From Entomomonas asaccharolytica (lineage in GTDB: Bacteria > Pseudomonadota > Gammaproteobacteria > Pseudomonadales > Pseudomonadaceae), in contig NZ_CP067393.1 in NCBI RefSeq assembly GCF_016653615.1, forward strand, positions 1,007,673 through 1,071,672: DNA of 64,000 nucleotides. The letters are read 5' to 3'. Within the stretch, counting starts at the first letter, position 1. Every line of letters starts with the position of its first letter. Below are positions 48,204 to 57,719 of the stretch, one piece after another. Under the pieces are notes generated by a model, which worked only from the letters and a program-made list of their open reading frames with translations, was not told the DNA's origin and did no database searches. The position numbers were made by a program, and so were the translations under genes.

Positions 48204-49085
48204 ATGATCACAGGTAGTATTGTTGCGCTTGTTACCCCTATGGATCGTGCAGGCAATATTGATTGGGATTGTCTCAATCGTTTAGTTGATTTCCATTTAG
48301 AAGAAGGTACTCACGCGATTGTTGCAGTCGGAACTTCAGGTGAATCGCCTACGCTAGAATTTGACTCTGAGCATTTAGAGGTTATTCGTCGTGTTATAAA
48401 GCGGGTAAATGGTCGTATTCCAGTGATTGCAGGAACAGGAGCTAATTCTACACGTGAAGCTATAGCTTGGACTAAAGCGGCTAAAGAGGTTGGTGCTGAT
48501 GCTTGTTTATTAGTGGTTCCTTATTATAATAAGCCTACCCAAGAAGGGCTCTATCAGCATTTTAAAGCTATTGCAGAAGCAGTAGATATTCCTCAAATCC
48601 TTTATAACGTACCTGGTCGTACTGTATGTGATATGCAAGCAGAAACAGTAGTACGTCTTTCGCAAATACCTAACATTGTAGGTATTAAAGATGCCACTGG
48701 CGATATTGAACGTGGTCGTGCTCTTTTAAAGCAAGTAAGTAAGGATTTTGCTGTTTATTCTGGTGATGATGCCATTGCACTTGATTTAATTGTTGCTGGT
48801 GGTAAAGGTAACATTTCTGTTACTGCCAATGTGGCGCCACGTGCCATGAGTGAACTTTGTATTGCAGCCTTAGCAGGTGATATTGTAAAAGCACAAGAAA
48901 TTGATGCATCATTGGCTGAGCTGAACAAAGCACTTTTTGTGGAAGCAAATCCAATTCCTGTAAAATGGGCATTGCATGAAATGGGCTTAATTCCTGAGGG
49001 AATTCGTTTGCCATTGACTGTACTTAGTGAGCGTTACCATGAACAAGTACGTCACGCGATGCGCCAAGCAGGTATTCTTGAGTAA
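48204..49085 (+). CDS. dapA: 4-hydroxy-tetrahydrodipicolinate synthase DapA
   Basis: Condenses pyruvate and aspartate semialdehyde on the lysine/diaminopimelate route. [14 protein letters not shown] starts the TIM barrel. [31 protein letters not shown], catalytic Tyr in [11 protein letters not shown] and the Schiff-base Lys in VGIKDATGD are present. 293 aa. It precedes bamC by 89 bp, the Pseudomonas order. Confidence 0.97.
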   Translation: MITGSIVALVTPMDRAGNIDWDCLNRLVDFHLEEGTHAIVAVGTSGESPTLEFDSEHLEVIRRVIKRVNGRIPVIAGTGANSTREAIAWTKAAKEVGADACLLVVPYYNKPTQEGLYQHFKAIAEAVDIPQILYNVPGRTVCDMQAETVVRLSQIPNIVGIKDATGDIERGRALLKQVSKDFAVYSGDDAIALDLIVAGGKGNISVTANVAPRAMSELCIAALAGDIVKAQEIDASLAELNKALFVEANPIPVKWALHEMGLIPEGIRLPLTVLSERYHEQVRHAMRQAGILE

Positions 49086-49174
49086 TCTTATTTAGCCATT
49101 GTTATGATGAATAGCGCAATTAGCGTCAGCGTCTCAGCTATAACGCCGAGGAAATGTTTAAGGAGTTTAAAGCC

Positions 49175-50305
49175 ATGAGACAATTGGCTAAATTATCAGT
49201 AATCGCAGTAGTTATATCAACAACCAGTGGTTGTGGTTGGTTATGGGGTGATAAAGGTTATTTTAAAGACCGTTCTAATGATTATTTAGATGCTAAACAG
49301 GCACCTTTAATAACCGTTCCTGCTAATTTACAGCAAAATACTAAACCATTAGACCCTCTTTATCCTATTCCTGCTAATATTCCTAATTCAACCGCAGGTA
49401 AGGATTTTGAGGTGCCTCGTCCTGTGCCTTTACAGGTTGTTAATGAAAGTAGGGCATTTAGCTTGCAAAGCAGTCAAGGTATGCAATGGTTTATTGCACA
49501 ACAGCCAACCATGCAAGTGTATGGGCAAGCTTTCCAATATTTCCAACAAGCAGGCTTTCATATTGATGTTACTCGTCCAGCAACAGGCGAGTTTACAACC
49601 AATTGGGTGAAGCCAAGTGCATTGACAAATATGTTATCTAATCGCCTATTGGCCGTAGATTCATCATTGGCTAAAGAAGAATTAAAGGTAAGAGTAAGAA
49701 TTGAGCCAGGAGTAACTACTAATACCAGTGAGGTTTACACCTTGGTTATGGTACGCGCTGAAGATAGCACAGCTGATGCGGCTTGGCCTGCAAAATCGCA
49801 AAATGCTTCAGTGGAATCAGTATTACTAGATGAATTAATGGCTAATATGTCAAATACTCAAGCTATGGATAGTACGGTGTCCCTCCTTACAGATAACCAA
49901 CAGCAGGCTTCACCTGTAGCGTCTACAACGGCTGTATTATCAAGAGATGCGCAAAATATGCCAGTGTTAGTAATGAATGGTGATTTTGATTTAGTATGGT
50001 CACGGGTTGAGCGTGCTATTACCACGGCTAATATTAAAATTGATGATATGGATCGCAGTATGGGGGCTTATTATGTTAATTTGGCAGAAAAAGCCGATGG
50101 CAGCTCTGATGTAGGCTTCTTTGGTCGTGTACTTGGTGGTGATTCGCAGGCTAAGCGAGATGCAAGGGCTGAGCGTTATATTATTAAATTAGATAAGGTA
50201 GATAATGCCATTAATGTCAGCGTTCAGAATGCTAAGAACAGTAGTCCAACAGCAGCTGATAAAGCTGAAGCAATACTTAAGCAACTTAACGATAATATGA
50301 ATTAA
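49175..50305 (+). CDS. bamC: Outer-membrane assembly lipoprotein BamC
   Basis: Lipoprotein of the Bam outer-membrane insertion complex. The ATG at 49175 follows AAGGAG by 10 nt. The lipoprotein signal ends ISTTSGC, with the acylated Cys next to GWLWG. The extended N-terminal region (DYLDAKQAPLITVPANL) matches the BamC segment that binds BamD, and two helix-grip domains follow (about 100-215 and 260-370). Length is 376 aa. Confidence 0.92.
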   Translation: MRQLAKLSVIAVVISTTSGCGWLWGDKGYFKDRSNDYLDAKQAPLITVPANLQQNTKPLDPLYPIPANIPNSTAGKDFEVPRPVPLQVVNESRAFSLQSSQGMQWFIAQQPTMQVYGQAFQYFQQAGFHIDVTRPATGEFTTNWVKPSALTNMLSNRLLAVDSSLAKEELKVRVRIEPGVTTNTSEVYTLVMVRAEDSTADAAWPAKSQNASVESVLLDELMANMSNTQAMDSTVSLLTDNQQQASPVASTTAVLSRDAQNMPVLVMNGDFDLVWSRVERAITTANIKIDDMDRSMGAYYVNLAEKADGSSDVGFFGRVLGGDSQAKRDARAERYIIKLDKVDNAINVSVQNAKNSSPTAADKAEAILKQLNDNMN

Positions 50306-50340
50306 GCATACAAATTAGCCTTAATAAAGAGTGAAAGTAG

Positions 50341-51051
50341 ATGGAAAAGCGTGAAGAACTTTACCGAGGTAAAGCAAAATCAGTATTTGCAACAAGTGAT
50401 GAAGATCGTTTGATTCTTTATTTTCGTAATGATACTTCAATGATGGATGGGGAAAAGATTGAGCAGTTAGAACGTAAAGGGGAAATTAATAACCGTTTTA
50501 ATGCTTTTATTATGCAGAAGTTAGAGGAAGCAGGTATTCCTACCCAGTTTGATACATTATTATCAACCAATGAGTCTGTTGTTAAAAAATTAAAGATGAT
50601 TCCTGTTGAGTGTGTAATTCGTAATTATGCAGCAGGTAGCCTAGTACGACGTTTAGGCGTGGAGGAAGGAATTGCTCTTAAACCACCTGTGTTTGAATTA
50701 TTTTTAAAGAATGACAAACTGCATGATCCTATTATTAATGAAAGTGTAGCCATTACTTTTGGTTGGGCAAAAGCTGAACAGCTAGCCCGTATGCGTGAGT
50801 TAACTTATCAAGTAAATGAAGTATTAACTAAATTATTTGATAAGGCTGGTCTATTATTGGTTGATTTTAAATTAGAGTTTGGTTTATTCCATGGTGAAAT
50901 TGTTTTAGGTGATGAGTTTAGCCCAGATGGTGCTAGATTATGGGATAAAGAGACACTTAAAAAATTAGATAAAGATCGTTTTCGCCAAGGTTTAGGTGGT
51001 GTAGTAGAGGGATATATTGAAGTAGCTAATAGACTGGGTGTACCGCTCTAG
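50341..51051 (+). CDS. purC: SAICAR synthetase PurC
   Basis: Purine synthesis enzyme that joins aspartate to [47 protein letters not shown]-like text and [28 protein letters not shown] are clear. 236 aa. In P. aeruginosa a hydrolase gene lies between bamC and purC. Here they are 35 nt apart. Confidence 0.98.
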   Translation: MEKREELYRGKAKSVFATSDEDRLILYFRNDTSMMDGEKIEQLERKGEINNRFNAFIMQKLEEAGIPTQFDTLLSTNESVVKKLKMIPVECVIRNYAAGSLVRRLGVEEGIALKPPVFELFLKNDKLHDPIINESVAITFGWAKAEQLARMRELTYQVNEVLTKLFDKAGLLLVDFKLEFGLFHGEIVLGDEFSPDGARLWDKETLKKLDKDRFRQGLGGVVEGYIEVANRLGVPL

Positions 51052-51067
51052 TTATTATTTATAAAGT

Positions 51068-51098
51068 AAAAGGGCTATTTAAATAGCCCTTTTCTTTT
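51068..51098 (+). terminator. Terminator after purC
   Basis: Perfect palindrome of 13-nt halves (AAAAGGGCTATTT and complement, 51068-51093) followed by CTTTTT, 16 nt after the stop. Confidence 0.88.
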
Positions 51099-51246
51099 TC
51101 AATAAATTAAAGCTAAACCTATTATGGTTAGATTTAAATACATATCCTACGAAATAATCTCATTATTACAAGACAAAGGATAGCTATTGTTTGTGGTATA
51201 GTTGGTTTAAAATGTTGTGTCAAATATAGGGCATTGGAGATAAAGC

Positions 51247-52059
51247 ATGAATAAAAAGATTGGTTTTATTGGCGCTGGCAATATGGGTGGTGCCATTATA
51301 GGTGGGTTAGTAGAAAGTGAAGTACTCCCAGCTGATCATATTTATGCTATTAATCATCATCCTAAAAGAACACAAGAGTTGGTTGATCAGTTCGCCATTA
51401 AGGCAGCTAGCAGTATCGAGGAGCTTGTCAAAGCGAGTGATATTGTATTGATTGCAGTAAAACCTAAAACTGTTGCTGAAGTATTAGCTGAAGCCGCCCC
51501 TTTTTTAAAGAAAGATGTAATAATTATTTCTGTTGCGGCAGGGGTTACCTTAGCAAGTCTAGAAAAGGCTGTGGGCTCTAAACAGAAACTAGTGAGAATA
51601 ATGCCTAATTTACCATCATTAGTGGGTGAGGGTGCAAGTTCTATAACGCCTAATGAATTGGTTTCAGAAGAAGATCTGGCGATAGTTAAAGAAATTTTTA
51701 ATAGTTTTGGTAAAGCTGAGGTTGTGTCAGAAGATTTAATACATGCAGTAGTAGGAGTAAGTGGTTCTTCTCCTGCTTATGTCTTTATGTTTATTGAAGC
51801 TTTAGCCGATGCAGCCGTGCAGGGAGGAATGTCACGTGAGCAAGCTTGTACTTTTGCTGCTCAATCGGTGTTAGGTTCTGCTAAAATGGTATTGGAAACA
51901 GGTATCAATCCTGGTGCTTTAAAAGATATGATTTGTTCACCAGGAGGCACGACTATTGAAGCAGTCTGTGAGTTAGAGCGAAAAGGCTTTAGATCAGCAG
52001 TAATTGATGGCGTTCAAGCGGCTATGGCTAAGTCTGCTGCAATGAGTGAGAAACAGTAA
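51247..52059 (+). CDS. proC: Pyrroline-5-carboxylate reductase ProC
   Basis: Last step of proline synthesis. Rossmann motif IGFIGAGNMGGAIIGGL, VLIAVKPKTV, RIMPNLPSLVGEGASSI, GVSGSSPAYVFMFIEALADAAVQGGM and ICSPGGTTIEAVCELERKGFRSAVIDG are all present. 270 aa. Monocistronic, bounded by terminators on both sides. Confidence 0.97.
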   Translation: MNKKIGFIGAGNMGGAIIGGLVESEVLPADHIYAINHHPKRTQELVDQFAIKAASSIEELVKASDIVLIAVKPKTVAEVLAEAAPFLKKDVIIISVAAGVTLASLEKAVGSKQKLVRIMPNLPSLVGEGASSITPNELVSEEDLAIVKEIFNSFGKAEVVSEDLIHAVVGVSGSSPAYVFMFIEALADAAVQGGMSREQACTFAAQSVLGSAKMVLETGINPGALKDMICSPGGTTIEAVCELERKGFRSAVIDGVQAAMAKSAAMSEKQ

Positions 52060-52079
52060 TTATTGTCGATGAGGGTTAG

Positions 52080-52112
52080 ACAGGCTAGTTGGTTGACTAG
52101 CCTGTTTGTTTT
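52080..52112 (+). terminator. Terminator after proC
   Basis: Ten-bp arms ACAGGCTAGT/ACTAGCCTGT with a TGGTTG loop, followed by TTGTTTT. Confidence 0.88.
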
Positions 52113-52139
52113 AATACATTAGAAAAAGAGTTGTTATTT

Positions 52140-53060
52140 ATGTGGTTTCGTAATTTATTAGTCTATCGTTTAACACAACAGATTTCGTTCACTGAAGAAG
52201 AGTTAATTAAAGCGTTACAAACTAAGTTAGCCAAGCCTTGTACTTTTCAAGAGTTATCAACCTTTGGTTTTATTGCGCCTTTTGGTAAAGGTGAGGATGC
52301 ACCCTTAACCCACATCAGCCAAGATTTTTATTTAATAGCCGCACGTAAAGAAGAACGTATTTTACCTGCTAGTGTAATTAAAGAAGCATTGCAAGAAAAA
52401 GTTGATGAAATCGAGGCTAGAGACGCACGTAAGGTTTATAAGAAAGAAAAAGATCAATTAAAAGATGAAATAGTACAGGACTTATTACCTCGCGCGTTTA
52501 GCCGTAAAAAAGTAATTTATGCGGCTATTGCGCCTAAATTAGGGCTTATCTTAGTGGATAGTACTAGTACCAGTAAAGCAGAAGAGTTGCTGTCTACTTT
52601 ACGTGAAGCGTTGGGTTCTTTACCTATTAGACCTGTTACGGTTAAGGTTGCACCAAGCGCTACCTTAACAGATTGGATAAAGACGCAAAAGTCAGCTCAA
52701 GGTTTCCAAGTTTTAGAAGATTGTGAATTACGAGATACCCATGAAGACGGTGGGGTTGTCCGTTGTAAGCGCCAAGATTTAACCAGTGAAGAGATTCAAA
52801 TTCATTTAAAATCTGGTAAGGTGGTGACTCAGCTAGCATTAGCATGGCAAGATAAACTATCTTTTATATTAGATGATAAGTTTGCGATTAAGCGAATCAA
52901 ATTTGAAGATTTATTATTAGAGGAAGCAGATAAAGTAGGTGGTGATGATGCTGTCAGTCAGTTTGATGCAACGTTTACTTTAATGATGTTAACCTTTGCT
53001 GAATTTTTGCCAGCGCTTTTACAAGCTTTAGGTGGTGAAGAGTTACCACAGAGTATTTAA
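52140..53060 (+). CDS. rdgC: Recombination-associated protein RdgC
   Basis: Ring-forming DNA-binding protein that limits RecA loading. The ATG at 52140 gives [13 protein letters not shown], the family start, so the TTG 9 nt earlier is rejected. [55 protein letters not shown] and [17 protein letters not shown] are typical. 306 aa. Only 19 nt separate it from mtnN, so they may share a transcript. Confidence 0.95.
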   Translation: MWFRNLLVYRLTQQISFTEEELIKALQTKLAKPCTFQELSTFGFIAPFGKGEDAPLTHISQDFYLIAARKEERILPASVIKEALQEKVDEIEARDARKVYKKEKDQLKDEIVQDLLPRAFSRKKVIYAAIAPKLGLILVDSTSTSKAEELLSTLREALGSLPIRPVTVKVAPSATLTDWIKTQKSAQGFQVLEDCELRDTHEDGGVVRCKRQDLTSEEIQIHLKSGKVVTQLALAWQDKLSFILDDKFAIKRIKFEDLLLEEADKVGGDDAVSQFDATFTLMMLTFAEFLPALLQALGGEELPQSI

Positions 53061-53079
53061 TCATTAAATGGGTAGAGAA

Positions 53080-53796
53080 ATGTCTGATAAAAAAGTAGTG
53101 GATATTGCCATTATTGGGGCTATGGCAGAAGAGGTAGAAGCTTTAGTTAGTTATTTGACAGAGGCAGCTTTATATGAAAAATTAAGCAGTGTTTATTATT
53201 TAGGTAAGCTAGTAGATAAAGAGGTAGTGGTATTCCAGTCAGGTGTTGGGAAGGTAGGTGCAGCTTTATCAACAGCCTATGTGTTGGAACATTTTTCGCC
53301 AAAATTTGTGATTAATATTGGTTCAGCGGGTGGTTTTGATCCTAAATTATCAGTAGGTGATGTGGTTATTTCTTCAGAAGTTCGTTATCACGATGTAGAT
53401 GTTACCCTTGTAGGCTGTGAATATGGACAAATCCCTAATATGCCAGCTGCGTTTGAGGCTAATAAGCAACTTGTAGAAGTAGCTCAAAATGTTGTTCAAC
53501 AACATTCTAATCATAAAGCAATGACAGGCTTAATCTGTACAGGTGATTGTTTTATGTCAGATAAAGCGGTTGTTAAATTAGTGCGTAATCGTTTTCCAGA
53601 AATGATAGCAGCAGATATGGAAGCAGCTGCAGTAGGCCATACCTGTTACTTATATGACTGCCCTTTTGTAGTAATTAGAGCTATTTCTGATGTGGTTGAT
53701 CAACCCGATAATAAGATTGATTTCTTTAGTTTTTTACAGATAGCTGCTAGAAACTCGGCAGATATAGTGGCAAATATGGTAAAGCAACTTAACTAG
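53080..53796 (+). CDS. mtnN: 5'-methylthioadenosine/S-adenosylhomocysteine nucleosidase
   Basis: Cleaves MTA and SAH after SAM-dependent reactions. DIAIIGAMAEEVEAL opens the fold. QSGVGKVGAALSTAYVLEHF, NIGSAGGFDPKLSVGDVVIS, GLICTGDCFM, catalytic residues in ADMEAAAVGHTCY and VIRAISDVVDQ follow. The ATG at 53080 with an upstream AGAGAA is preferred over 53068. 238 aa. It could recycle products of the CmoA/CmoB reactions among others. Confidence 0.95.
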   Translation: MSDKKVVDIAIIGAMAEEVEALVSYLTEAALYEKLSSVYYLGKLVDKEVVVFQSGVGKVGAALSTAYVLEHFSPKFVINIGSAGGFDPKLSVGDVVISSEVRYHDVDVTLVGCEYGQIPNMPAAFEANKQLVEVAQNVVQQHSNHKAMTGLICTGDCFMSDKAVVKLVRNRFPEMIAADMEAAAVGHTCYLYDCPFVVIRAISDVVDQPDNKIDFFSFLQIAARNSADIVANMVKQLN

Positions 53797-53812
53797 TATA
53801 CCTGTTAAGCGA

Positions 53813-53833
53813 GGTTGGGGAGATTCCCCAACC
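53813..53833. repeat. GC-rich hairpin between convergent mtnN and DUF481 genes
   Basis: Nine-bp arms GGTTGGGGA/TCCCCAACC with a GAT loop. It lacks a T-run on either strand, so it may be a weak terminator or a stabilising 3' hairpin. Confidence 0.45.
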
Positions 53834-53843
53834 CAAGTAAGCA

Positions 53844-54863
53844 TTACCAGTTAACGCCAAAACCAAAAATATAGCGAGTTTCATTAATGCTTGCATCACT
53901 AGCACCATTAACAATATTGCGATTTACTTTAAAGTTTAAGGATGCCCAGTCAGTAAGTTTATAACGTATCCCTACATCTGTATCTAAGGTATATTTTGCA
54001 ACGTTACTATTAAAGGGACGAGTGGCATTACCTGTAGTAAATAATTCGAAATTTTTACCTAATAAATAACGGTTATAATCCCAGCGAATACCATAAGAAG
54101 CAAAGTTTTTGCTAGTGGTGTCTTGATATTCATAGCGTGACATATTAATCAGTGATGACATCGAGAAAGCACCTTGGCTATCATCCCAGAATTGGTAACC
54201 AGGACCAGTACCTATTGTGTATTGTTTACGTAGATCTTCCACATGATCAAGTTTAAAAGCAGTGTTAGTTTGCCAGAACCATTGTTTAGTAATAAAGTGG
54301 TCAAGTGTGTAGTCTATTGCATAATTATTGGTGGATACATTGCCATCACTGCTTTTACGGTTATATTCACCATTCAAAATATGACGCCAATCACTATGTT
54401 CAAGCTTTGTTTGGAAGTCAATATCAAAGGTGGTGGTATCTTTCTCAGCTTTTTTGCTATCAAGCGCTATATTAACTTTACCCGACCAAATAAGGTCATC
54501 AATTTCAACGCCAAGTTTTTTTGGTTTAATTATTTGGTTAATATCTTTTAATGCAACTTCCTCTGGTTCTGCACCATTGACTAATTGCAATTTACCTTCT
54601 TGGGAAGGCTTGATTATTTTGGCCTTTTCTTGCTTATCTTTTTTAATTTTAACTAGCAGTGGACTTGTGGTTTCAATGGTGGATACTTTGCTCCAAGAGA
54701 TAGTAACTGAGCCAGCATAGTCTGTATCTAACACTAGTTTATTATTATTCAAGAGAGAAATCGTACCTGTTAAACGATCACCATTTTTCATCCAGACAAT
54801 GTCTGCTAAGGAGGAGAGAGGTAAAGAAGCAAGTAATAAAAAAGCAAGAAAGCGTACTAACAT
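53844..54863 (-). CDS. DUF481-family outer-membrane protein
   Basis: Signal peptide (residues 1-20, ending SLA-DIV) followed by a small SH3-like/Sm-like segment (WMKNGDRLTGTISLLNNNKLVLDTDYAGSVTISW) and a C-terminal beta-barrel of the DUF481/YdiY type (residues about 125-339). The barrel has alternating aromatic strands and ends with Trp (FGFGVNW). Relatives are called salt-induced outer-membrane proteins, but no transport function is assigned. 339 aa. Confidence 0.85.
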   Translation of the reverse strand: MLVRFLAFLLLASLPLSSLADIVWMKNGDRLTGTISLLNNNKLVLDTDYAGSVTISWSKVSTIETTSPLLVKIKKDKQEKAKIIKPSQEGKLQLVNGAEPEEVALKDINQIIKPKKLGVEIDDLIWSGKVNIALDSKKAEKDTTTFDIDFQTKLEHSDWRHILNGEYNRKSSDGNVSTNNYAIDYTLDHFITKQWFWQTNTAFKLDHVEDLRKQYTIGTGPGYQFWDDSQGAFSMSSLINMSRYEYQDTTSKNFASYGIRWDYNRYLLGKNFELFTTGNATRPFNSNVAKYTLDTDVGIRYKLTDWASLNFKVNRNIVNGASDASINETRYIFGFGVNW

Positions 54864-55168
54864 AATAATATGGCGTTTTTAATAGAGAATAATTAATAGA
54901 AAGGTGATGAAAATTTAAAGATTTGAGTTCAATAAATCTTTTAGTAATTTACCAATAGCTCAGGAAAGTAGAGGCTATAGCGTAGTTTGTCAACATATAA
55001 ATGGTATATTACACTACATAATATAAAAATCAGAAATTAACGTATAATATACACTATAGAAATTTCTACTGAATATGATAAGGTTAAGCAATTTGTGAAA
55101 ATAGATAAATTAATTCTAGGGAAGATGAATAGTTTGCTATGATAAGGAATAGCCATTCGTGAGTTTTA
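54864..55168. other. Intergenic region between DUF481 gene and ampG
   Basis: About 305 bp of strongly AT-rich DNA between divergent genes. A TATAAT is at 55043-55048 without a good -35. No AmpR-type regulator gene and no structured RNA were recognised. Confidence 0.45.
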
Positions 55169-56992
55169 ATGAGAACTAATACAGTAAAGCATTCTAAAAA
55201 TGCTTTGAAACTGCCTCATCATTTAGTTATTTTGGTGTTGGGCTTTTCAGCAGGTATTCCTAGTTTATTAATATCTTCTACCTTGGGTATTTGGTTGCTA
55301 GGGGCAGGTGCATCTTTCGAAACAATTGGTTACTTAGGCTGGATAGGTCTTATTTATGCACTAAAATGGGTTTGGGCGCCTATGTTAGACCAATGGCGTT
55401 TACCTTGGTTAGGAAGACTTGGGCGTCGTCGCTCGTGGTTATTGTTTGCACAAATTTGTATTTTTATCGGGTTGGTTTGTGTCGCTTTAACAGATCCGCA
55501 AAGCCATTTAAGACTGTTTATAATTTTTGCCTGTTTAGTGGCTTTTTTCTCTGCTACCCAAGATATTGCATTGGATGCATACCGTTTAGAAATTGCTGAT
55601 CAAAGCCAGCAGGCAAAATTGGCAGCGCTTTATATTATAGGTTTTAGAACAGCATTATTAACCGCTGGAGCTGGTTCTTTATTATTGGCTACTTATTTAG
55701 GCACTTCTCAACAGTATTATTATTACAATGCTTGGCAAATAACCTATATGGTTTTTGCGCTATTAATGATTCCAGCTATGATGGTGACGTTATTCAGTGC
55801 AGAACCTGATATTCATCTAAAACAAGAGGAAATTGCCGAAGCTGAATTTAGCTTTGGACGGCAATTATTTGCAGTTATTTTGGTATTGTTCTTAGTGGTA
55901 TCCCTACCTGTGATGATTACTGCTATTATGGATCAAGCTTGGCCAAGGGCATTGCTGTATGCATTAATTTTGATAACAGGTTTATCACCTTGGGGAAAAT
56001 CACAAATTTTGCCTGTGCGTATTTTATTAAGAAGAATGCGCCATCATTTAAAATTAACGGCACGGGCTAAAGAAATCCCTAATTTTGATTTTGTTCATCA
56101 GAGTGTTTCTATTATTGTGATGCTTATAGTGTTAGTCACAATTTATGCGTCAAGTAAAGCATTTATACAAGGTGCTTGGCCAAGAGGAACATTATATCTA
56201 TTAATTTTCTTTGGCTGTATTACTGCACCAGGCCGATTCTTAATGGCGCCTATTTTGACACCAATGGTTGAATTTATTCAGCGTTATCGTTGGCAGGCAT
56301 TATTAATCCTAGCCATTGTTTCTACCTATAAATTAGCTGATACCATGCCACTCAATATGATCGATGTTTTTTTATTAAAGCATGGTTTTAGTCAAAATAT
56401 CATTGCGATTGTAGTAAAAGGGTTCGGCATTGTATTAACCATTATTGGTGCAGCGTTTAGTGTCTTTTTAATTAATAAATTTAGAATTATGCCAGTATTG
56501 TTTTTTGGTGGTATGGCCTGTGCTTTTACTAATCTGTTATATATTTTATTAATAAATGATCAGGGAAGTATTGCTGTATTAACTGCTGGTGAGTATGGTT
56601 ATTTCTTAGTTCATGACAGTGTCGCCTTTTATGGTGCGATACAACCGGTTGCTAGCATTTGGGAGCAGGTATTAAACTTTGATCCATCTATATGGACTTT
56701 AATAACCATTGTTGTATTTGATAGTTTAAGTTCTGGTATTGCAGTATCTGCCTTATTAGCGTATCTCTCAGGGTTAACTAATATAAAGTTCTCGGCTACA
56801 CAATATGCGATGCTGAGTTCTGTGATGTTGCTTCTTCCTAAATTTATGGGTGGTTATTCAGGAAGAATTCTGACCTATTATGATTATGATTATCAAAAGT
56901 TTTTTTGGATTTGTGTACTATTAGGTCTACCCACTTTATTGTTTATTGGTTGGGCATGGTTGAGACAAGAGCATCATAATGTTAATAATTAG
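55169..56992 (+). CDS. ampG: Muropeptide permease AmpG
   Basis: Major-facilitator permease that imports GlcNAc-anhydroMurNAc-peptides for recycling. At 607 aa with about 14 helices it matches the longer Pseudomonas AmpG. Hallmarks are LVILVLGFSAGIPSLLISSTLGIWL, GLIYALKWVWAPMLD, FSATQDIALDAYRLEI and DSLSSGIAVSALLAYLSGLTN. Its products feed the AmgK/MurU pathway encoded at 8-10 kb. Confidence 0.93.
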   Translation: MRTNTVKHSKNALKLPHHLVILVLGFSAGIPSLLISSTLGIWLLGAGASFETIGYLGWIGLIYALKWVWAPMLDQWRLPWLGRLGRRRSWLLFAQICIFIGLVCVALTDPQSHLRLFIIFACLVAFFSATQDIALDAYRLEIADQSQQAKLAALYIIGFRTALLTAGAGSLLLATYLGTSQQYYYYNAWQITYMVFALLMIPAMMVTLFSAEPDIHLKQEEIAEAEFSFGRQLFAVILVLFLVVSLPVMITAIMDQAWPRALLYALILITGLSPWGKSQILPVRILLRRMRHHLKLTARAKEIPNFDFVHQSVSIIVMLIVLVTIYASSKAFIQGAWPRGTLYLLIFFGCITAPGRFLMAPILTPMVEFIQRYRWQALLILAIVSTYKLADTMPLNMIDVFLLKHGFSQNIIAIVVKGFGIVLTIIGAAFSVFLINKFRIMPVLFFGGMACAFTNLLYILLINDQGSIAVLTAGEYGYFLVHDSVAFYGAIQPVASIWEQVLNFDPSIWTLITIVVFDSLSSGIAVSALLAYLSGLTNIKFSATQYAMLSSVMLLLPKFMGGYSGRILTYYDYDYQKFFWICVLLGLPTLLFIGWAWLRQEHHNVNN

Positions 56993-57111
56993 TAGCATAA
57001 TTGCTAAGTTAAATTCCTAAATAAACATGCTAAAATAATGGGAATTAGTTTTTGTTAGAGGTTAATAACCTCTTTTTTATTTTGAACTACTCAATTAAAG
57101 TGTGGATATTT

Positions 57112-57681
57112 ATGCCTATGCAATTCAGAAAAGCCGTTTTATTGTGTTGTTTAACCTTTTTTTCAGTAACTGGCTTTGCTGCTGAAAAAACCATAAATAA
57201 GCCAGTTTATGGTCGTTATGAAAAGATTAAAATGATGGATCTTAATGGTGCTTTAATTCCTGCTAAGATTGATACAGGTGCTATGACAGCTTCCTTGAGT
57301 GCTACTGATATTAAAATGTTCAAAAAAGACGGAGAGGATTGGGTACGTTTTACTCCACAGGTAAAAGGACAAAAGCTCAGTGCTGTAGAACTTCCATTAG
57401 TACGTGTTGGTAAAATTAAGCGCCGTGCAGCAGATATAAGTGATGTTACTATAGATTCTGAGGATGATTCAGATGAGGAAGATCCAAACTATACTTATCG
57501 CCCAGAAGTCGAAATGAAAGTATGTATTGGTGACCAACTAAAAACCATTAATGTTAATTTAACTGATCGTAGTTCTTTTAGTTATCCTTTATTAATTGGT
57601 GCAAAGGCTCTGAGACAGTTCAAAGCAGTAGTTGATCCAAGTTTAAAATATCAATTAAAAGCTACTTGTGCAGTTAAATAG
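57112..57681 (+). CDS. Retropepsin-like periplasmic protease (RimK-associated zinc-protease family)
   Basis: Small aspartyl-protease-fold protein (DUF785; often labelled ATP-dependent zinc protease). Signal peptide ends GFA-AEK. The active-site motif is IDTGAMTASLSA, and the family end VNLTDRSSFSYPLLIGAKALRQF is clear. A start at 57112 (MPMQFRKAV) fits the signal peptide, and the 20-residue longer frame is unlikely. First of three genes with a 7TM transglutaminase-like protein and an ATP-grasp ligase, an association described in comparative genomics. It may trim the peptide that the ligase builds. Confidence 0.85.
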   Translation: MPMQFRKAVLLCCLTFFSVTGFAAEKTINKPVYGRYEKIKMMDLNGALIPAKIDTGAMTASLSATDIKMFKKDGEDWVRFTPQVKGQKLSAVELPLVRVGKIKRRAADISDVTIDSEDDSDEEDPNYTYRPEVEMKVCIGDQLKTINVNLTDRSSFSYPLLIGAKALRQFKAVVDPSLKYQLKATCAVK

Positions 57682-57719
57682 AAAAATTAGAAAAGAAAAG
57701 TTCTGTTAATGGAAATAAT

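Noticed and set aside
55095-55142. Fifteen-codon GTG-initiated frame upstream of ampG
   Set aside because: No ribosome-binding site and no leader-peptide features were seen, so it is not supported.
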